Part shown: positions 11,281-37,637 of the stretch, one piece after another
How positions within the stretch are numbered: position 1 is the stretch's first letter
Layout: each line of letters opens with the position of its first letter
NCBI RefSeq assembly: GCF_018143015.1
Contig: NC_054750.1
Span: 6,130,501 to 6,194,500, forward strand
Direction: 5' to 3'
DNA length: 64,000 bases
Source of the DNA: Lytechinus variegatus
Taxonomy: Eukaryota > Echinodermata > Echinoidea > Temnopleuroida > Toxopneustidae
The notes under the pieces: generated by a model
The model's input: only the letters and a program-made list of their open reading frames with translations
Told to the model about the DNA's origin: nothing
The model's database searches: none
Translations under genes and position numbers: made by a program

Positions 11281-13009
11281 TGGGCACACATCCCTGCATA
11301 TTACCTCATTACATGTCATATGGAATATCTTTATCCGTAATACTGAAATCCAATGGGACAGTGACCATTGTATATTTTATCTTGTAATCAGCATGCATCC
11401 ATTTAATAATACTGCTTTATGTGAATAATGATGAGTATGCTGATGTCTCAAACCCGAATAGATTGTTTACTATTTGGGCAACCCGAGATTAACTAGACCA
11501 AAGAGTATACTATATTCCAATATATGGCTGGGGACTATAGAAATGCATGTCATAGCCAGTTTTATACCTATGATGGTCAACAGTGGTTTGACCCAACTGG
11601 CAAATAAGATTTCTGACCACCATTCATCATAATAAACACCAACTCAGTCGAAAAAAAAAACTTTGTTTTGTTGTGAAATAGCTAGCACCACTAATAAGTC
11701 TCGAGCTAGAACACTGGTTTAATAGGATAATCACCCAGCCTCTATACAGGTTTGAATATATTCTCATGTCTTCAGATTGAAACGTGAAATAGTTTTTTAT
11801 CTTAATTCTTGATAAAACATTAAAAAATGTGTATTTTCATTTTTAAAAAGTTGAAAAGGAATATTGAAGGGTACATGATCGAGGTATGTTACAATATTAC
11901 ATGACAATAGACATGGGCATGGATGGTAGGTATTGAAAATCTACAAATTACAGAGTGCCACAATCATATTCCTGGTGGAAAATCAATGATTTGGAAAAAA
12001 GTGATATTGTCCTTGGACAAATATCAAGAATACTTCATAGAAGCAGCACTAGGGAAGAACTAATGACTTTCAGAAAATCAGTACTGTTCAAAGAAATTAA
12101 AAGTTTTAAACCACATGTGCTCTGTAACGCAAGATATTGTATACTCTACAATAAATATCAAACCTACAATTAATTTCAACTCTTTAGTAAATGGTTTGCT
12201 GCATAATTGAAACCGATGTCAATTCTCCCTCTTGCATAGAGCTGTTGGAATCTGGCCACCTGTGGCGTACCTTTAACTCTTGGGAAGTAAACTTCCGGTT
12301 CTGCAGGTGCGCTTTTTTGCGTTTACGCCAAAGTAATCACTTTCTTATTGTTAAAATCTAAAAAATAATAGAGAATTAGTGATATTGTGTCACGCCATTC
12401 AGACTGAAGGGTAAACCCAAAATGCAATCAATCAGATATCAGTATCGAAGGTTGATATCACTTAATATCAGACATATGCAATAGGGAATGGCAGTACAAT
12501 GTTTCAGTTTTTTTTTTCTTTCTTTTTTTTGTGCTTATAGGACACTGGTCTATAATGATGAAAATGCTCCAATAACTGAATTTTGATAATAATTGAAACA
12601 TATGAATTTGTGAGGTATATTAAAAGATAACAAAATGCTATAAATTTGGAAGAATTTAATTACCAGTAATTACAGTTATGAAATAAAAATATACTGAAAT
12701 AATTTTGAAATATGAAACCTCTTTTATCCCTACCAAGGGAACACTGCAAAGTTGAATCCACTATACCAGAGAGGTGATAGGATATTCCTAATTGTTGTAT
12801 GATTTAACTTTAGTTCACTTTCACAAACATAATAAAATGAAATGATTTTGCTAAGCAAAGGGCAAATATAATGAAAATACAAAACAGAAACAACCTCGGT
12901 GGTGCCATGCACTAACAAAATTTTCAAACAAGATTTCATTTTGAGCTGGAAAACAAAGACTAGTACAGTAACCTAAAAAATATCTATATAATTATATATC
13001 TATATAAAT
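11281..13009. other. PGM1 3' flank, no gene recognised
   Basis: AT-rich sequence with chance open frames only (for example 11955-12173 and 12730-12939). The PGM1 3' UTR must extend leftwards from 13010. I found no canonical minus-strand AATAAA close to the stop codon, only a variant ATTAAA near 12650. Confidence 0.4.
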
Positions 13010-25649
<12,640 letters not shown>

Positions 25650-25686
25650 ATTGACAAAAGATTTAGGAAAAATTGGGCAATACAAT

Positions 25687-28600
25687 ATGCATTCTAGGGC
25701 ATATTTACTATTGGACAGAGAATATTTCATGCTGCAAAGAGATCCTGTATGGGTGAGTGCATTTTTTTTCATCAATGAACAAACAAAAAACAATTCTACC
25801 TATGGTGTTGGTAATATAAATGGTATCAATAAAGTAATAACATACAAATAATAATATTGATGATATGATGATGGTGATGCATCAACAAAAATAACTGGTA
25901 GTTGATAATATCTACCGTACATGTTGCTAGTGTCTATTAAGTTTGATAACTGAGAGAAAAAATTCAGTGGGAGAAAAATGAAACAAACCTTTCACCAATA
26001 TGTTGATGAGAGTCAAGAAGTTCACAAAATCGTAAGAATCTTCAGAGGAAATTAATGTGATGAATACACATGGAAATGACTTTTTAGAAAGATTGGAATT
26101 GGTGTGGTTATTAAAGTATAAGTAAGTTTAAGTAAATACCACTCGCAAAGAATCACAATAGTCACCTTCTGAATATGGCCCAAAGAAATATTTGAAATTG
26201 AAATAAAGAGGTTGGTGTTATTAGCAAAATGATTTTCCCCAAAATCGGTTTAATAATATCAAATTAAAATTTGATAATTCTGATTGACCAAAATGGAAAA
26301 CAAAGAAGAAGGAATGTTCAAATGTATTTCTAGCTTACATGAATAAGTCATTTTTCATCTCACAGGGAATAAATGCCCACCCACTTTCACAGGACAATAT
26401 GATGGAATGGACAGCAACAATACGAGGATTGAAGGGCACAATATGGGAAGGTAGATATCATTTCCTGATTGTAGAAACAAGTCAATATATCCTGAATATT
26501 GTGTAGATGTATATAAAAAAAAAGTATGCCAAGAATAAATGTTTTCCAATATTTTTCATTTCATTTTTGTCAAATAATGAAAACTAAAATGATTACTCTA
26601 TTAGTTTGCAAATAATATCCAAAATCACATATTTTAAAAAATATATTTATGTACTGCTTACATGAAAATGTAAATACACTTACTGAACATATCACCATTA
26701 TACCATTATACCTTCTAAGTTATGACTAAGAATAAGCAATTTGATTTTAAATAAATTAGAAAAGGAATATTCCTTTTCACTAGTAACATACTCTAACACC
26801 TGCTCTCTCATTCTCTCTCTCTCTTATTAGGTGGAATTTTTGTTCTCAGTCTGAAATTTGATGAAAATTTCAACTACAGGCCGCCTGATATCCGTTTTCA
26901 TACAATCCCATTTCATCCGAATAGTAAGTGATTTGTGTATTCCTGAATCTGTAATCTCTCTCATTGGTAATGTCTAGTTCTCCCAAGAGAAAAACAATAG
27001 AGCTGATGTACATGTAACTTGGAATCCATCATCCTCGCATTAAGTGATGAGATTTATGAAACAATATAATTTATGAAAACTACATTTTTATTTTCCCCGG
27101 TACAATTGATAGGCAGAAGACTGAGCACTTAGAAACACCTGTATTAAGCACCCTACAAATGTAATTATTGATATATATATTTAATTTGCTTGTGTTATAA
27201 GGAATAAACTTTATGCAATTATTTGAATGAGAAACAATATGAAGAAATTTTGCCACTAAAATCATATTTCAGTTCAATCTCATTGTATGTTTATAATTAC
27301 CTTCACATCATTTAATCCAAAGCTTTATTAGATCATTAAAGAATTTGTCAATAGTGTTTAGGCCTATATATAAATATAAACATTCCTATGGTAATAAGAT
27401 ACTTTCTATTGATATGATATATTTCAAATATTTTTAGTTATGGGTAATAGTTTTATAAATCTTTGTTAACATGTACATTTGTTCCTTTTCTGAATTCAAT
27501 AGTTGACATGCAGACAGGCCGTCCATGTGTGGAATTTCTTGATAATGTAAATTATTGGAAAGAGACGTACAGTTTACAAAGCATTTTGTTAGCTATTCAG
27601 GTAGGTTCTTTTTAATATGAAATCACAATAAAAACATGAATACAAGAAAAGGAAAATAAAAAGGAGATGAAGAAGGAGAAAAAGCAGAAGAGGAGGAAGG
27701 AGAAGACAGAGAAGAAAAAATGAGGAGGAGAGGAGGAAGGAGAAAGAGAAAGGATGAGAGAATAAGGAAGTGGAAATGGTTGAGGAGACGTTGAAGAAGA
27801 GTTATTGAGGATGGAAAGGAAAATGTGCATTATTTGTCAACTTTCAAAACAAAAAACAATAGTTTGCAAAATTAAATAAAACATGTTGCAATAAAAATGA
27901 AGACAAACAGAATCATGTTGAAATTCAGAAATATAGATTAAGGCCACCGTACACCTTGCAAGTGGTCTGCTACCCAATTTTTTTTATCAAAACTAGTAGA
28001 ACTTGATACTAAAATTGAGACATGGAATATCTTATTCTATATATTACTATTCTTCTTTCAGTTAATTTGAACCGCAAATAATAACACACTTTTCATTCAT
28101 ATATTCAGAAAATGAGCAAAATGTGATTTCTTCCGAAATCGGATAGTGGAACAGTCATAAGCTGTGCGGTGGCCTTTAGGGAATACTGATGGACTATTGA
28201 ACTTGAAAATGTTTATTTCTGTCCAAAAATTAATCATTCGAAATATCAAAGAGTTTGCATTTGTTTATCTTTCTCAATCCATTCAGTGTATGTTGTCAAA
28301 TCCAGTAGTAGCCAGAGCAGTGAATGAAGAAGCAGTTAGTATATTTCAGAATTCACCCAGTCTTTACAAGCAGATGGTCATAGATTGTGTCAATGCCAGC
28401 CAGAAGGTCTTTGGTGAGTATTTTTTTCATTATCAAATCAGCTTTACTTTGATGATATCTTTAGACAATAACAAGATATAACATATAAAATACTATATAC
28501 TGTATTTATATATGTATCATAAACAGTAATATGGGAAAAAAGTATAGTTTGTTATGATTAGATCATAGTAATTTAAAAATAATTTGCAGCAGAATATTTT

Positions 28601-31600
28601 CTTCCATCTGCTAACAGGGGTCCATTGCAGAAAGAGTTGCAATCAATCGCAACTCTAAAAATCATGCACAACTTTATTTTCAAGCAATCAACAGTGCGCA
28701 TTTGGGACTTCTGATTGATTTTTTTTTTACGCAACTCTTTCTGCAATGGACCCCAGATTTGTGCGTTTTGATACAAATGAAGTGTTCAACGGAGTATTTG
28801 GTGAGTATTATGTACATTGCAATAGAAGTTGTTGTATTTTCATTAGCAGGTAGACAAAAGATAAGAAATCCATTCGAACAATGCATTCTTTTCAAAAGAA
28901 TTAGAAGAAATGATAATTTGTTAAGATCATTGTGCAGAACATAATCATGAAGTGAAGAAGGAAATTTTATTTGTCAAATTTGGGCAAATGAAATGAAAAT
29001 TCAGGCTTTTCTATTGTTGCACTGTTCCTCTGTGCTGAAGATTCAAGGAATACTAAAGAAGAGTTGCCATTGAGGTATTCATTAATATTAAGTCAAGATT
29101 GACCATTAAAATCACTACTTGAATTGACAGTAATCATATTGTAAATATCAAGTAAAAGTTGCTCGTATAAGCAAAATTATGAAAGAATAAACTAATAATT
29201 CATTATATAATACATTTGTTATTATTACTCATTGATGATCTTGCATGAAAACGCTCATTGGACAAAGCAAGGAGTTGTATGACATCAGACTAGTGTATAG
29301 TCTCTCACATATCTCTTTCGACTTTATCATATCCTGCTTATTCAAATGTGAAAAAGCAGTGTTTACAGTTATGATAAAGCAATTTGTTATTATGATTATT
29401 CTATGCATCATGTCATAAAATTTATTTTCTGATTCTTTACTTGCTTGCCTTATTGTTACTTATGTTTGATATCTCAACTATATAAGTGATGATGCTGAAA
29501 GTGAATAAAATGAAACAAAATCAAATTGATTTCTATCAATTAAAAAAAAAAAGAAAATGCATATTTTTACCTAATTTCATGAAAAGATCGAATAAAATTA
29601 GATTACCTCTCTCTTCTTCACCAAAACAAGCATTACATTGTAATTAAACTCAAATTTGTTTCAGCATGATGTTGAATATATTAAGACATTTTTTTTTTGG
29701 GGGGGATGGTGTTCACATGTATCTTAGCATTCCTTGCTAATTCTGTTTAGAATAAATATATGTAATTTAGCATATCATTGATTTCTTCCTGTAAATCCCT
29801 TTAAAAAATTATTTCACTCCACCCTAGTCTGTAAGCACAGACTCAAATTTGACACTTTAAAACCAATTATACCATGTCTAGAGTGAAGACTAGACTCCAA
29901 TTCTCTGTCTGTGTCAAACAGAGGCAGCCACAGTACATAGTGCATCTAGTCTCACTGCTTCAGACCCTGCATTATAGAACTGTACAAATAAAAAAAAAAG
30001 AAAAAGGTTTGTGCCTGCACACTAACATCAGGGATTTTCAAATTTTTTGTAGAGGTGTAGAGATATTGTGGCTTAGTGGGTAAGTCTCTGGGCTTTAAAC
30101 CATGAGGTCCAGCGTTCGAATCCCTCTGCAGCACTCGCATCCTTTGGAAAGGTGTCTATCTGCATTTGCCACCCTCCACCCAGGTGTAGTAAATGGGTAC
30201 TTGGGAAGAAATTCTTTGAATGCTTGAGCACTCAATAAGAGTAGCCATTGTAAAGCAGGGGCAATAGTAAGCAGCACTTAAAAACATATTAACCCTAAAA
30301 GGCCTGGGGGGCAGATTCCGCCCCCTCAACATTTTTCGCAATTAATCCATTGCGCGAAATGTTTTGACCGCGCCGCTCACTTTCAAGTATTGCGCAACTT
30401 CTGAGACCAAATATGCGATGCCCGGGTTCACGGTTACAAAATTACGCAACATTATGTAAGTGCATGTCAGACCCAAAATTGCTCAAAAACGTGAATTCAT
30501 GTACAAATCCAATGCAAATTGTGTATTTAGCCAAAATTCATAAATGTATCATTATTTCTAATTTTACTGATTAAAATTGATTAATTTTGTCTAGTATGTT
30601 ATTAGAATTAAGTCTGCAACAAGTTTCATAAAAAAACCCAATAAAATACAAAAAGTAAAAAACAAAGAAATACGTAAGAAATTAAAAATACAATAAAATA
30701 CATAATAAAGATTTGCAATACCAATTTTTTTTATGTACATTTGATGGCAATCCTACAAAGAGTCTGTGAATAAAAAATTAGCATTGTGGGGGCCATAATA
30801 AGTTAATTAGAGCAAATGTTTTATTTCATGCATAAATTAGCATAATTAATTCATTAAAAAAATCATATTTTTTCAGAAAATTGATCATACATCCTTGTAA
30901 ATTTTATTGCACACTACTACTGTGCAAATTTTTGTGGCCTTCGATGGCCAAGATCTCAAGGGGGGCGGAATCCATCCCCCCCTCCGCTGTGAGATGGGTC
31001 CAACTTACCCAGCTCTTTTAGGGTCAAGCGCTGTATAAATGTTGCATATTTTTATTAGTATCATCATTACACCATGATCATGATCATTATCATCATTGTC
31101 ATCATTATTGTTATTATCATTTGGTAATTAATGATGTAGCTGGTGAAGCGATTGCAACAGAAGGATCGAGGGTTCACTTTGAGAGCGGAACCGGAGAGAA
31201 GGAAGACCCTGAGAGCGGGGCTAACTCTGGTCTGAGCATCCTGAAGATGGCAAGGATATCGTTTGATGAATACCTTACAACGTGGACTGGAATAGCAACG
31301 TCGAAAGCTCGGGCTGAAATGAAGAATCCTTGTAAGTGTTTTGATAGTGATGCTTTTAACCGATGTGCAGCAACTTCCCCTTTAAAGTAGCAACGAACCA
31401 GCAGCCTTAATGGCGCCACCTGAAGTCCTAAACTACTCATATCTGGCCAACATAATGCAACATTCAGAGCTGGGTAGACTTGTCATATAGGCCCATTTGA
31501 ATAACAACATAATGATTCACCACTCGATAGTACATTCATACCACAATAATTATGTTACCAAGTAGCAAAACAAGTACTTTCCTCTCTATCTGCTGGTTTG

Positions 31601-34399
31601 AACTTGCTTTAAGTCTTATTGTATCACCCCCCCTTCAATTTCATAGATATGTTGTCTACGAGTATGATTGGTACTGAAAAATAAAGCAGAAAGTTCGGCC
31701 AGTGCAAACAGGAAAAATTATAAAATGGGTTCAGGGATAGTATAGGGATGAAGATAGTGTGGGGGTTAACAAACCATGTTGTGAAAAATCTATAAGTTCG
31801 CTCTATTGTGAGTACAATCAAATTTTAATATTTTTGCTGTTTGTTGTATTTTTCCTCAGTGCTGGAAGCCATTAGTAATGATCCCAAGCTTCAAACAGCT
31901 CACTTTGGCCTGGATATGGAGGAACTACAGAATCATATGAAACATCAGTTAGAAACGTAAGTCAGAAAACATCATCAATGTTAAAAACTTCGGGAATAAT
32001 TGAGCCACTTCTTCTCTTACTGTTTTCTTGGGTATTTTGTAACGATGAAAGGCTGAAAGCTGAAATTGAACGATAGTGATGATAATATTAATGATCGTAC
32101 ATGTAATTCTGATGATGAACAATGATAATAATTTATGATAATAAAAAATAATAGTAATAATTCCATTATAATAATGAAGATAATGATATTCATAATAATG
32201 ATAATGATAATAGTAATAAATAATACTGATAATGATAATAATTATTATTGTAATAGTAATAATAATGATTATAATAATGATAATGAGAATGAAAATTAAT
32301 CATTACAAACAGTCTATGACAGTCTTCAGCTTTCTGTTTTCAGGCACAATTCTCTGATGTATGGCAAGTTTGGCCCTAAGCAACCCAACAAAGAGCCAGA
32401 CGGGAAGGAAAAGAGACTGGATCATATTAATAAAATGAGGAAGATATATCTCCCAAAACGAACAGGTCAGGATTGCTTTAATCTATGATGCAATTCATAG
32501 GAATTTGAATTTTATATTTTGAAAAAGCTGTTGGGTTCCATATGTCTTTCAAATTACATCAGTGTAGTAAAATCACGCGAAATCGTCATTACGCAAACAA
32601 GTAATAAAATGAGGTCACCACAGTGAATCGATTACAGCGAGACCGCTGCACACTGTCCACGGTTGACAGAGATTTGCACGCAAACCCTACGAGAAACAAG
32701 CGAGAGCGAACGATTCCACGAGCTCTTCCCTCTTCTTTCCCTTCCCGGCGATTTGTCCCAAAACAAAAGGATTTCTGCAAACTACGATACTTTGTTTTTT
32801 AACATTATTAGCATCCGTTCTATCCGCGCCGATTAGATTTTTACCGTGGCATTTTGTTATAAATTAGCAAAATAACATGTACATCACTTTTGCCAAGCTG
32901 ACGAAAACGACCTGTAGGCGTTTGAGACAGCCGTCATTCACGTAAACTTTTGTATCCGATATGTGAACTTTCATTCTACACGAAGTGTAGGCCTACTGGG
33001 GTGTACTGGTATGCACACAACGTCGTACAGCGATAAAATATTCAGAGGTGATAGCAACGGGAGCATAAGATTGGCATATACAATAAAAACAGTAAAAACC
33101 ATATAGAAAATGATGAGTCCTTGATATAGTTCACTTACACAACCGACACAGTGAAGGAATTATCAGGATCATCAATTACAAAAAAGATGAACATGATGAA
33201 ATTATAAAACTTACATGACTTGTCCAATATCACATTAATCGTAATATCCCTTATTTTTCCTTTGGCTATATAGTGACTGTTTAGTGCAGAAAAGGGGGAA
33301 ACGTTGGCTGGCTGTATGGTCCCGCAGTCAGTTAGCATGCATGTTTTGTAGCCCCACATTCACAATGATCACGATGGTCAGAGACCAATTTCCCTCATTC
33401 ATCTCAATTCTCTCTTATCATGCTTATCATTACATGTATATGTGTATACCAGGGAGATAGTGTGTGCATACAAGGAAAGATAGCCGAGGTATAGGCCTCA
33501 GTTTGTGTGTAAGTTCATTTGGCATGCTGGGTCGGCTCTTCGGTCAAGAGTGCCGGTGTTGTGTGAATCATCGCACGGTGCAAGCTTATGTGTCAAATAC
33601 GCGCGAAACGACTAATAACAGGCTACAAAAATCACTCGACCATGCTGCCGCAATGAGAACTCGGTGTGCGAAGATTACGTAACTTTCACCGAAATTAACG
33701 CTACACCGTAATGACGATTTTGTGTTATTTTACTACACTGTACATGTTTGTGTATGATATGAAACAGGAAATAGTGAGTGACATTATCAACTCTCATTTG
33801 CAAATCATTGAGGTTTTGTAATAATTTAACTATTTTGTTAAAATAACAAAGCTTTAAATAAATTCTTATTTTACATCTGATTTTGATGAGATTTTCAGCA
33901 TTGTGCACTTTTGATTTTTCTATATTGTTACAAATCAACAATTTTCTTGCAGTAGACTTGACCTTTGAGTATTGTTACCAATTTTCTTTCAGGAATCATC
34001 TTTCATTCATTTGTTTCAGGAAAATCATTTGACTTAATACATCAGAAAAGTGAGAAATGAACACTTGAAAAAGCCAGAGGCTTGCCATAAATTACTGAGG
34101 GGTATATTTACTGTGAAAATATACTACAAAGTGTACCATATATACTATTAAAATGAAAAACTATAAACTAAGTAATGATAAGAATTAAAAGCATATTTTG
34201 TTGTGCCTATAATACAAAAAACATTTATAATGATGATAATATCATTACAATTAGAATTTTTTATTTGGTTTTGTTTTATTTGACATCAACAGTTCCCCCT
34301 CCATCAACTGCCCCCAGCGAAGCGGAGGATGCCTGGGAGAAGGAGGTCGATGACCTGGTAGCATGGACGAACGACCTCAGTGAAGATCTCCTAAAATGA
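25687..34399 (+). CDS. UBE2U: UBE2U-type ubiquitin-conjugating enzyme E2, complete, 9 coding exons
   Basis: Coding exons: 25687-25752, 26366-26450, 26831-26923, 27503-27600, 28287-28413, 31140-31331, 31860-31956, 32344-32465 and 34293-34399. All splice in frame with GT-AG borders to give 328 aa. E2 enzymes carry ubiquitin as a thioester on a cysteine and pass it to substrates with an E3. The UBC fold covers about residues 1-150: start MHSRAYLLLDREYF as in vertebrate UBE2U, the HPN motif at 79-81, the catalytic Cys90 in TGRPCVEFLDN, then SLQSILLAIQCMLSNPV. The UBE2U-specific extension includes SFDEYLTTWTGIATSKA and an acidic C-terminus (EKEVDDLVAWTNDLSEDLL), both aligning with human UBE2U. The start is fixed by the family; a splice acceptor at 25648-25649 implies an untranslated upstream exon. 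UBE2U function is poorly known. Confidence 0.95.
27610..27830. repeat. Purine-rich (GAA/GGA) tract in UBE2U intron 4
   Basis: About 200 bp almost purely of A and G on the + strand, starting directly after the exon 4 donor. A minus-strand open frame here is a composition artefact. Confidence 0.7.
28617..28754. mobile_element. Palindromic MITE, GGGGTCC family, copy 1
   Basis: The ends GGGGTCCATTGCAGAAAGAG and its inverse at 28754 pair over about 55 bp. The same family occurs at 38057-38203. Confidence 0.8.
29316..29974 (+). repeat. Dispersed repeat, copy 2 (UBE2U intron 5); partner at 6248
   Basis: It aligns with 6248-6925 across its whole length in the same orientation, including a shared TGTTCACATGTATCTTAGCA block and the ACCATGTCTA...GTGAAGACTAGACTCC block. 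A few indels and a handful of substitutions per 100 bp separate the copies. Confidence 0.8.
30058..31070 (+). mobile_element. SINE family B copy, interrupted by a 731-bp MITE
   Basis: The tRNA-like head (about 30064-30135: TTGTGGCTTAGTGGGTAAG, then a GCGTTCGAATCCC B-box) leads into the body CCACCCAGGTGTAGTAAATG. The tail is split: the left part ends near 30292 and the rest (GCGCTGTATAAATGTTG) resumes at 31028. Confidence 0.75.
30293..31023. mobile_element. piggyBac-like MITE inserted into the SINE tail
   Basis: The ends CCCTAAAAGG and CTTTTAGGG are inverted, with GGGGGGCAGATTCCGCCCCC and a related GGGGGGCGGAATCC block just inside. It is flanked by TTAA (30289-30292) and TCAA (31024-31027), read as a TTAA duplication with one later change. 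Confidence 0.7.
32090..32310. repeat. Imperfect (GATAAT)/(AAT) microsatellite in UBE2U intron 7
   Basis: About 200 bp of AATAAT, GATAAT and GATGAT units with interruptions, between exons 7 and 8. Confidence 0.75.
32560..33740. mobile_element. Non-autonomous DNA transposon, 1.18 kb, CAGTG ends, 5-bp target duplication
   Basis: The 34-bp inverted repeats (32560-32593 and 33707-33740) start CAGTGTAGTAAAAT and differ at three positions. They are flanked by the direct repeat TACAT (32555-32559 and 33741-33745). The interior is richer in GC and CpG than the flanking intron. I found no transposase. The 5-bp duplication is unusual among common superfamilies, and I cannot assign the family. Confidence 0.72.
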
Positions 34400-34564
34400 T
34401 GTTCAGGTCAAAATACGAAAGACGTATAACATGACTCATTCAGCCAAGTTATTGAGACTGAATAAGTTAGCTCAGAAACCACAGTGCACTTCAGAAACTG
34501 AAGAGATTTGTGAAAAAAATGTATTCAGTTCTACATGTGTAGGCCATGAAACTCGAATGTTCTT

Positions 34565-34660
34565 ATCTCCAGAGAGAGAGGGAGAGAGAGAGGAAAAAAA
34601 TGAGGAGACAAAACAAAAGAGAAAGAGAGAAGGGGAGGAAAATAAGGTTTTTAGAGAGTA
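34565..34660. repeat. GA-rich simple tract downstream of UBE2U
   Basis: AGAGAG and GAAAAA runs just after the UBE2U stop, probably in its 3' UTR. Another GAGAGA run lies at 34874-34888. Confidence 0.5.
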
Positions 34661-34909
34661 GCACGAACGTAAATCTGTGACGACATACAATTTAAGAGGG
34701 GGGATGAAACAAGAGTTCACACCCCCTTGAGCAATAGGTTTCCTGATTGGATTTCCGCCAGAATTTGATCATTGAAACAATGACGTGTAAAGTTTTGCAT
34801 GTTCTCTAGTGAAGGAATCGTGTATATCGGCTTAAATCAATGAGGAATAATATAAGGGATTCAAAAGAAAGCAGGAGAGAGAGAGAGATTAATTTTGCTA
34901 AATGAATAA

Positions 34910-35495
34910 CACCCTGACAAAAATTTTATTGTAAAAATAGCCAACAAAAATAATGAAAAATATTGGCGAAGATTTGAGGAGAGTCCATCAAAGAATAATA
35001 AACTTATTAGAAATAAGAATTTTATTTATTTGATGCATAGAGACTATACTATTTATACGCATAGAGATTATATATATCGAATTATGCGTCTCTAAGAACT
35101 GCTTATCATTATAGCTTATCATTGATTTATGACATCACATGCGAGCAGCTTTCCTACATCGTGTATGGTAAAAAAATCAATGAAATTACATTTTCTCAGA
35201 AATTTGGAAGTGATTTTTATTGTACCTTCAGTATATCAATACACAGATGATTTCACACCTGCTTTTAAAAAGAAAATTCAAATTTAGTAATCACTAACCA
35301 TTACAAAATGAAATTTATGCATTTTATGTTACATAATCAACATATCAATGGAGCAGCTGCTCATTTATGATGTCACAAATCAAAAACTTGAAATTCTAAT
35401 AACTTTTTTAATCTTCAATGGATTTTCCTCAAACCTAAAACAATATTTTTTATCATTTTTACTGCTATTTTTATAACAAAGTTTTTGTCAGGGTG
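34910..35495. mobile_element. Long-armed MITE, about 585 bp
   Basis: The ends CACCCTGACAAAAATTTT and its inverse (TTTTTGTCAGGGTG) pair over more than 60 bp. The interior includes GATTTATGACATCACATGCG, part of which recurs at 46380-46400. Confidence 0.75.
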
Positions 35496-36305
35496 AACTT
35501 CCCCTTGAAGTCTGGTGTGTAATCATTGGATCTTTCAATACTTGATAATCAAACATCAAAAGCTATGATGGTTATTTTAGTGTAGTGGGTTTGTATTTTA
35601 ATAGTGGCTACTTGTGCCAGATAACAAAAGAGAAACTTTAATGTGTTTCTGTAGTGAAAAAAAACCAGTCATTTGATGTCATTTATATCACTGCAGCTGT
35701 TCTAATGATTCATTAATAATAATAACTATGGATATATAGAGGAGCTAAAAACAAAAAGTACCATAGTGCATGCAATGTTTTAATAATAATTTAACATACA
35801 GTCAGAGATAAAAAGGGAAATGACTTATTGAGGAAAAGGGTATGTCTTAAGGGAAGGTTTTGATGATGTTTTCTGAAGGATTTCTAGATATTTCATTTTG
35901 TGCTATAGGAACCGCACCAAGCCACGTAAGAAAGGCTCAAGAATCATAGTGGAGTTTACTTTCGGATTTTCAACTCCAGTCATTTTGATAGTTTGGAATT
36001 GTGTCGAAGGAAATGCTCAATGGCTGTTACTGGATAGGAACAGAGAGACATTTTAATGCAGATATATGAATTGATTGAGCATTTTTTTCATTTAGAGTTG
36101 TATTCTGTATCCATTATGAACAGAGTGAACTTGTTGATCAAATATACATATAAGAATGCTTAAGGATGACCTTGGGAATAACACTTGTTTGAGCACAGAA
36201 AAGAAAGAAACTGTAGAACAAATGGTATCATTTAATGTAATTTACATTGTAAAGATCTGTTTTTATTAACTTTGGTCTAAAACTGGGGGAGGAGCCATTG
36301 CTTTA
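35496..36305. other. Intergenic stretch with nothing recognised
   Basis: AT-rich DNA after the UBE2U 3' end, with no open frame, SINE or clear inverted repeat. Part of it may be UBE2U 3' UTR. Confidence 0.35.
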
Positions 36306-36445
36306 AAGGTGTCAGTTAACGATTTTGTCAACACTACTCGTTGATAACCCGAGACAATGTCATGAAAGTTGTCAGCATTGACAACTTATTGTTTTTGAAA
36401 AGTTACCATAGTAACAGGCACTTTTGTTTATCAGCCAATCAGGTG
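36306..36445. mobile_element. Decayed MITE with CAGCCAATCA core
   Basis: It contains the GTTACCATAGTAACAGGCAC and CAGCCAATCAGG core shared with other hairpin MITEs here. The ends are not clear. Confidence 0.4.
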
Positions 36446-36889
36446 TGCCTATTGTCCCTCCGAACCCCACCACCACAAACTGATTTTATATTGTGGCTAA
36501 TCCCTCCAATAATATGATTTTAAATATGTGACCTCTATTGTTAAAGCTTGTATCTCTCCATGATAATATATAGAAAAGAGTAGAAAGCAATTTGCAATAT
36601 ATCTGTTTGAGATTATGTTATTTTTGATGTATGTATGTACATGTATATAATTTTTGTAATATCAAGGTTCAAAATTAATAATTAAGTAAAATAAAAAACA
36701 TGCCTTGCTTGTACATTTCTTTTCTGTAACTCTTATCCATGAAAATGATAGCTTACAATGTACATGTATTATCATCACTCATTTTATTTTGCATTATCAA
36801 GGAAATTCAAACTTAAAATGCTGGCATTTCATGTATTGGGATATTTTCTAATAATTACCGCACCATCGGCAGTTTGATGCTTCAACATT

Positions 36890-37254
36890 GGTCCTAATTC
36901 ACAAAGATGGTTTTGAAAACCATTGGTTGAACGCATGCTTGATGCAGATTTTCTGTATAAATTAGGCATAATTTATAATTTAAAAAATTCAAATGGTGAT
37001 GCATGCTTTATGTCAAATTGCACTAATTGGTGCCTGTTGCTATGGTTGAGTTCTCTATTTATTTCATGAGTCTACTGTTTTTAAGAGTGGACTCATTAAG
37101 GGTCATTAATTCAAAACAGTGGACTCATAAACAAAATTGCATGCTTAACCATCATAGCAACAGGCATCAATTTGGCACACTGACATCTTTTTACATACGC
37201 ACACTGATAATGGTTCAACGATGGTTTTCAAAACCACCTTGACGAATTTGAGCC
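36890..37254. mobile_element. Palindromic MITE, about 365 bp
   Basis: The left arm (ATGGTTTTGAAAACCATTGG) pairs with the inverse of the right arm. Direct relatives lie at 19038-19285. Confidence 0.75.
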
Positions 37255-37637
37255 AATGGTTATGGGTCTTCCATTCTTATTTCATTCACCCTGGCAATGT
37301 AAAAAAAATCATTCTCAAAGTAGGGACGACTTAGTAGCTTTGGGTATAAAAGGTCAAAGGTTGATGAATGTCACAGAAGTCATTTGAAGAGTGAAGACCT
37401 AGTGAATTTTTTTCTCGTGATAACTATAAAGAACCGAGTGATAGATCTGCTTCAAACTTGGGTCATATTTGCGTATAGGCGACTGATATTCTGATTCGAT
37501 TTGGGGGCTACTATGTCACAAGTCAAAGGTCAATATATTCATGAAAATATCTTGTTCTGATTAGTAAAGAGCTTTTGAGAGATCACCTTCAAACTTGATC
37601 CATGTAGAACCCTACGAGATTGAGGTGATGATGATCT

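Noticed and set aside
27612-27830. Minus-strand Ser/Phe-rich frame
   Set aside because: It is the complement of a purine tract, so low complexity explains it. The same applies at 39892-40074 and 34472-34720.
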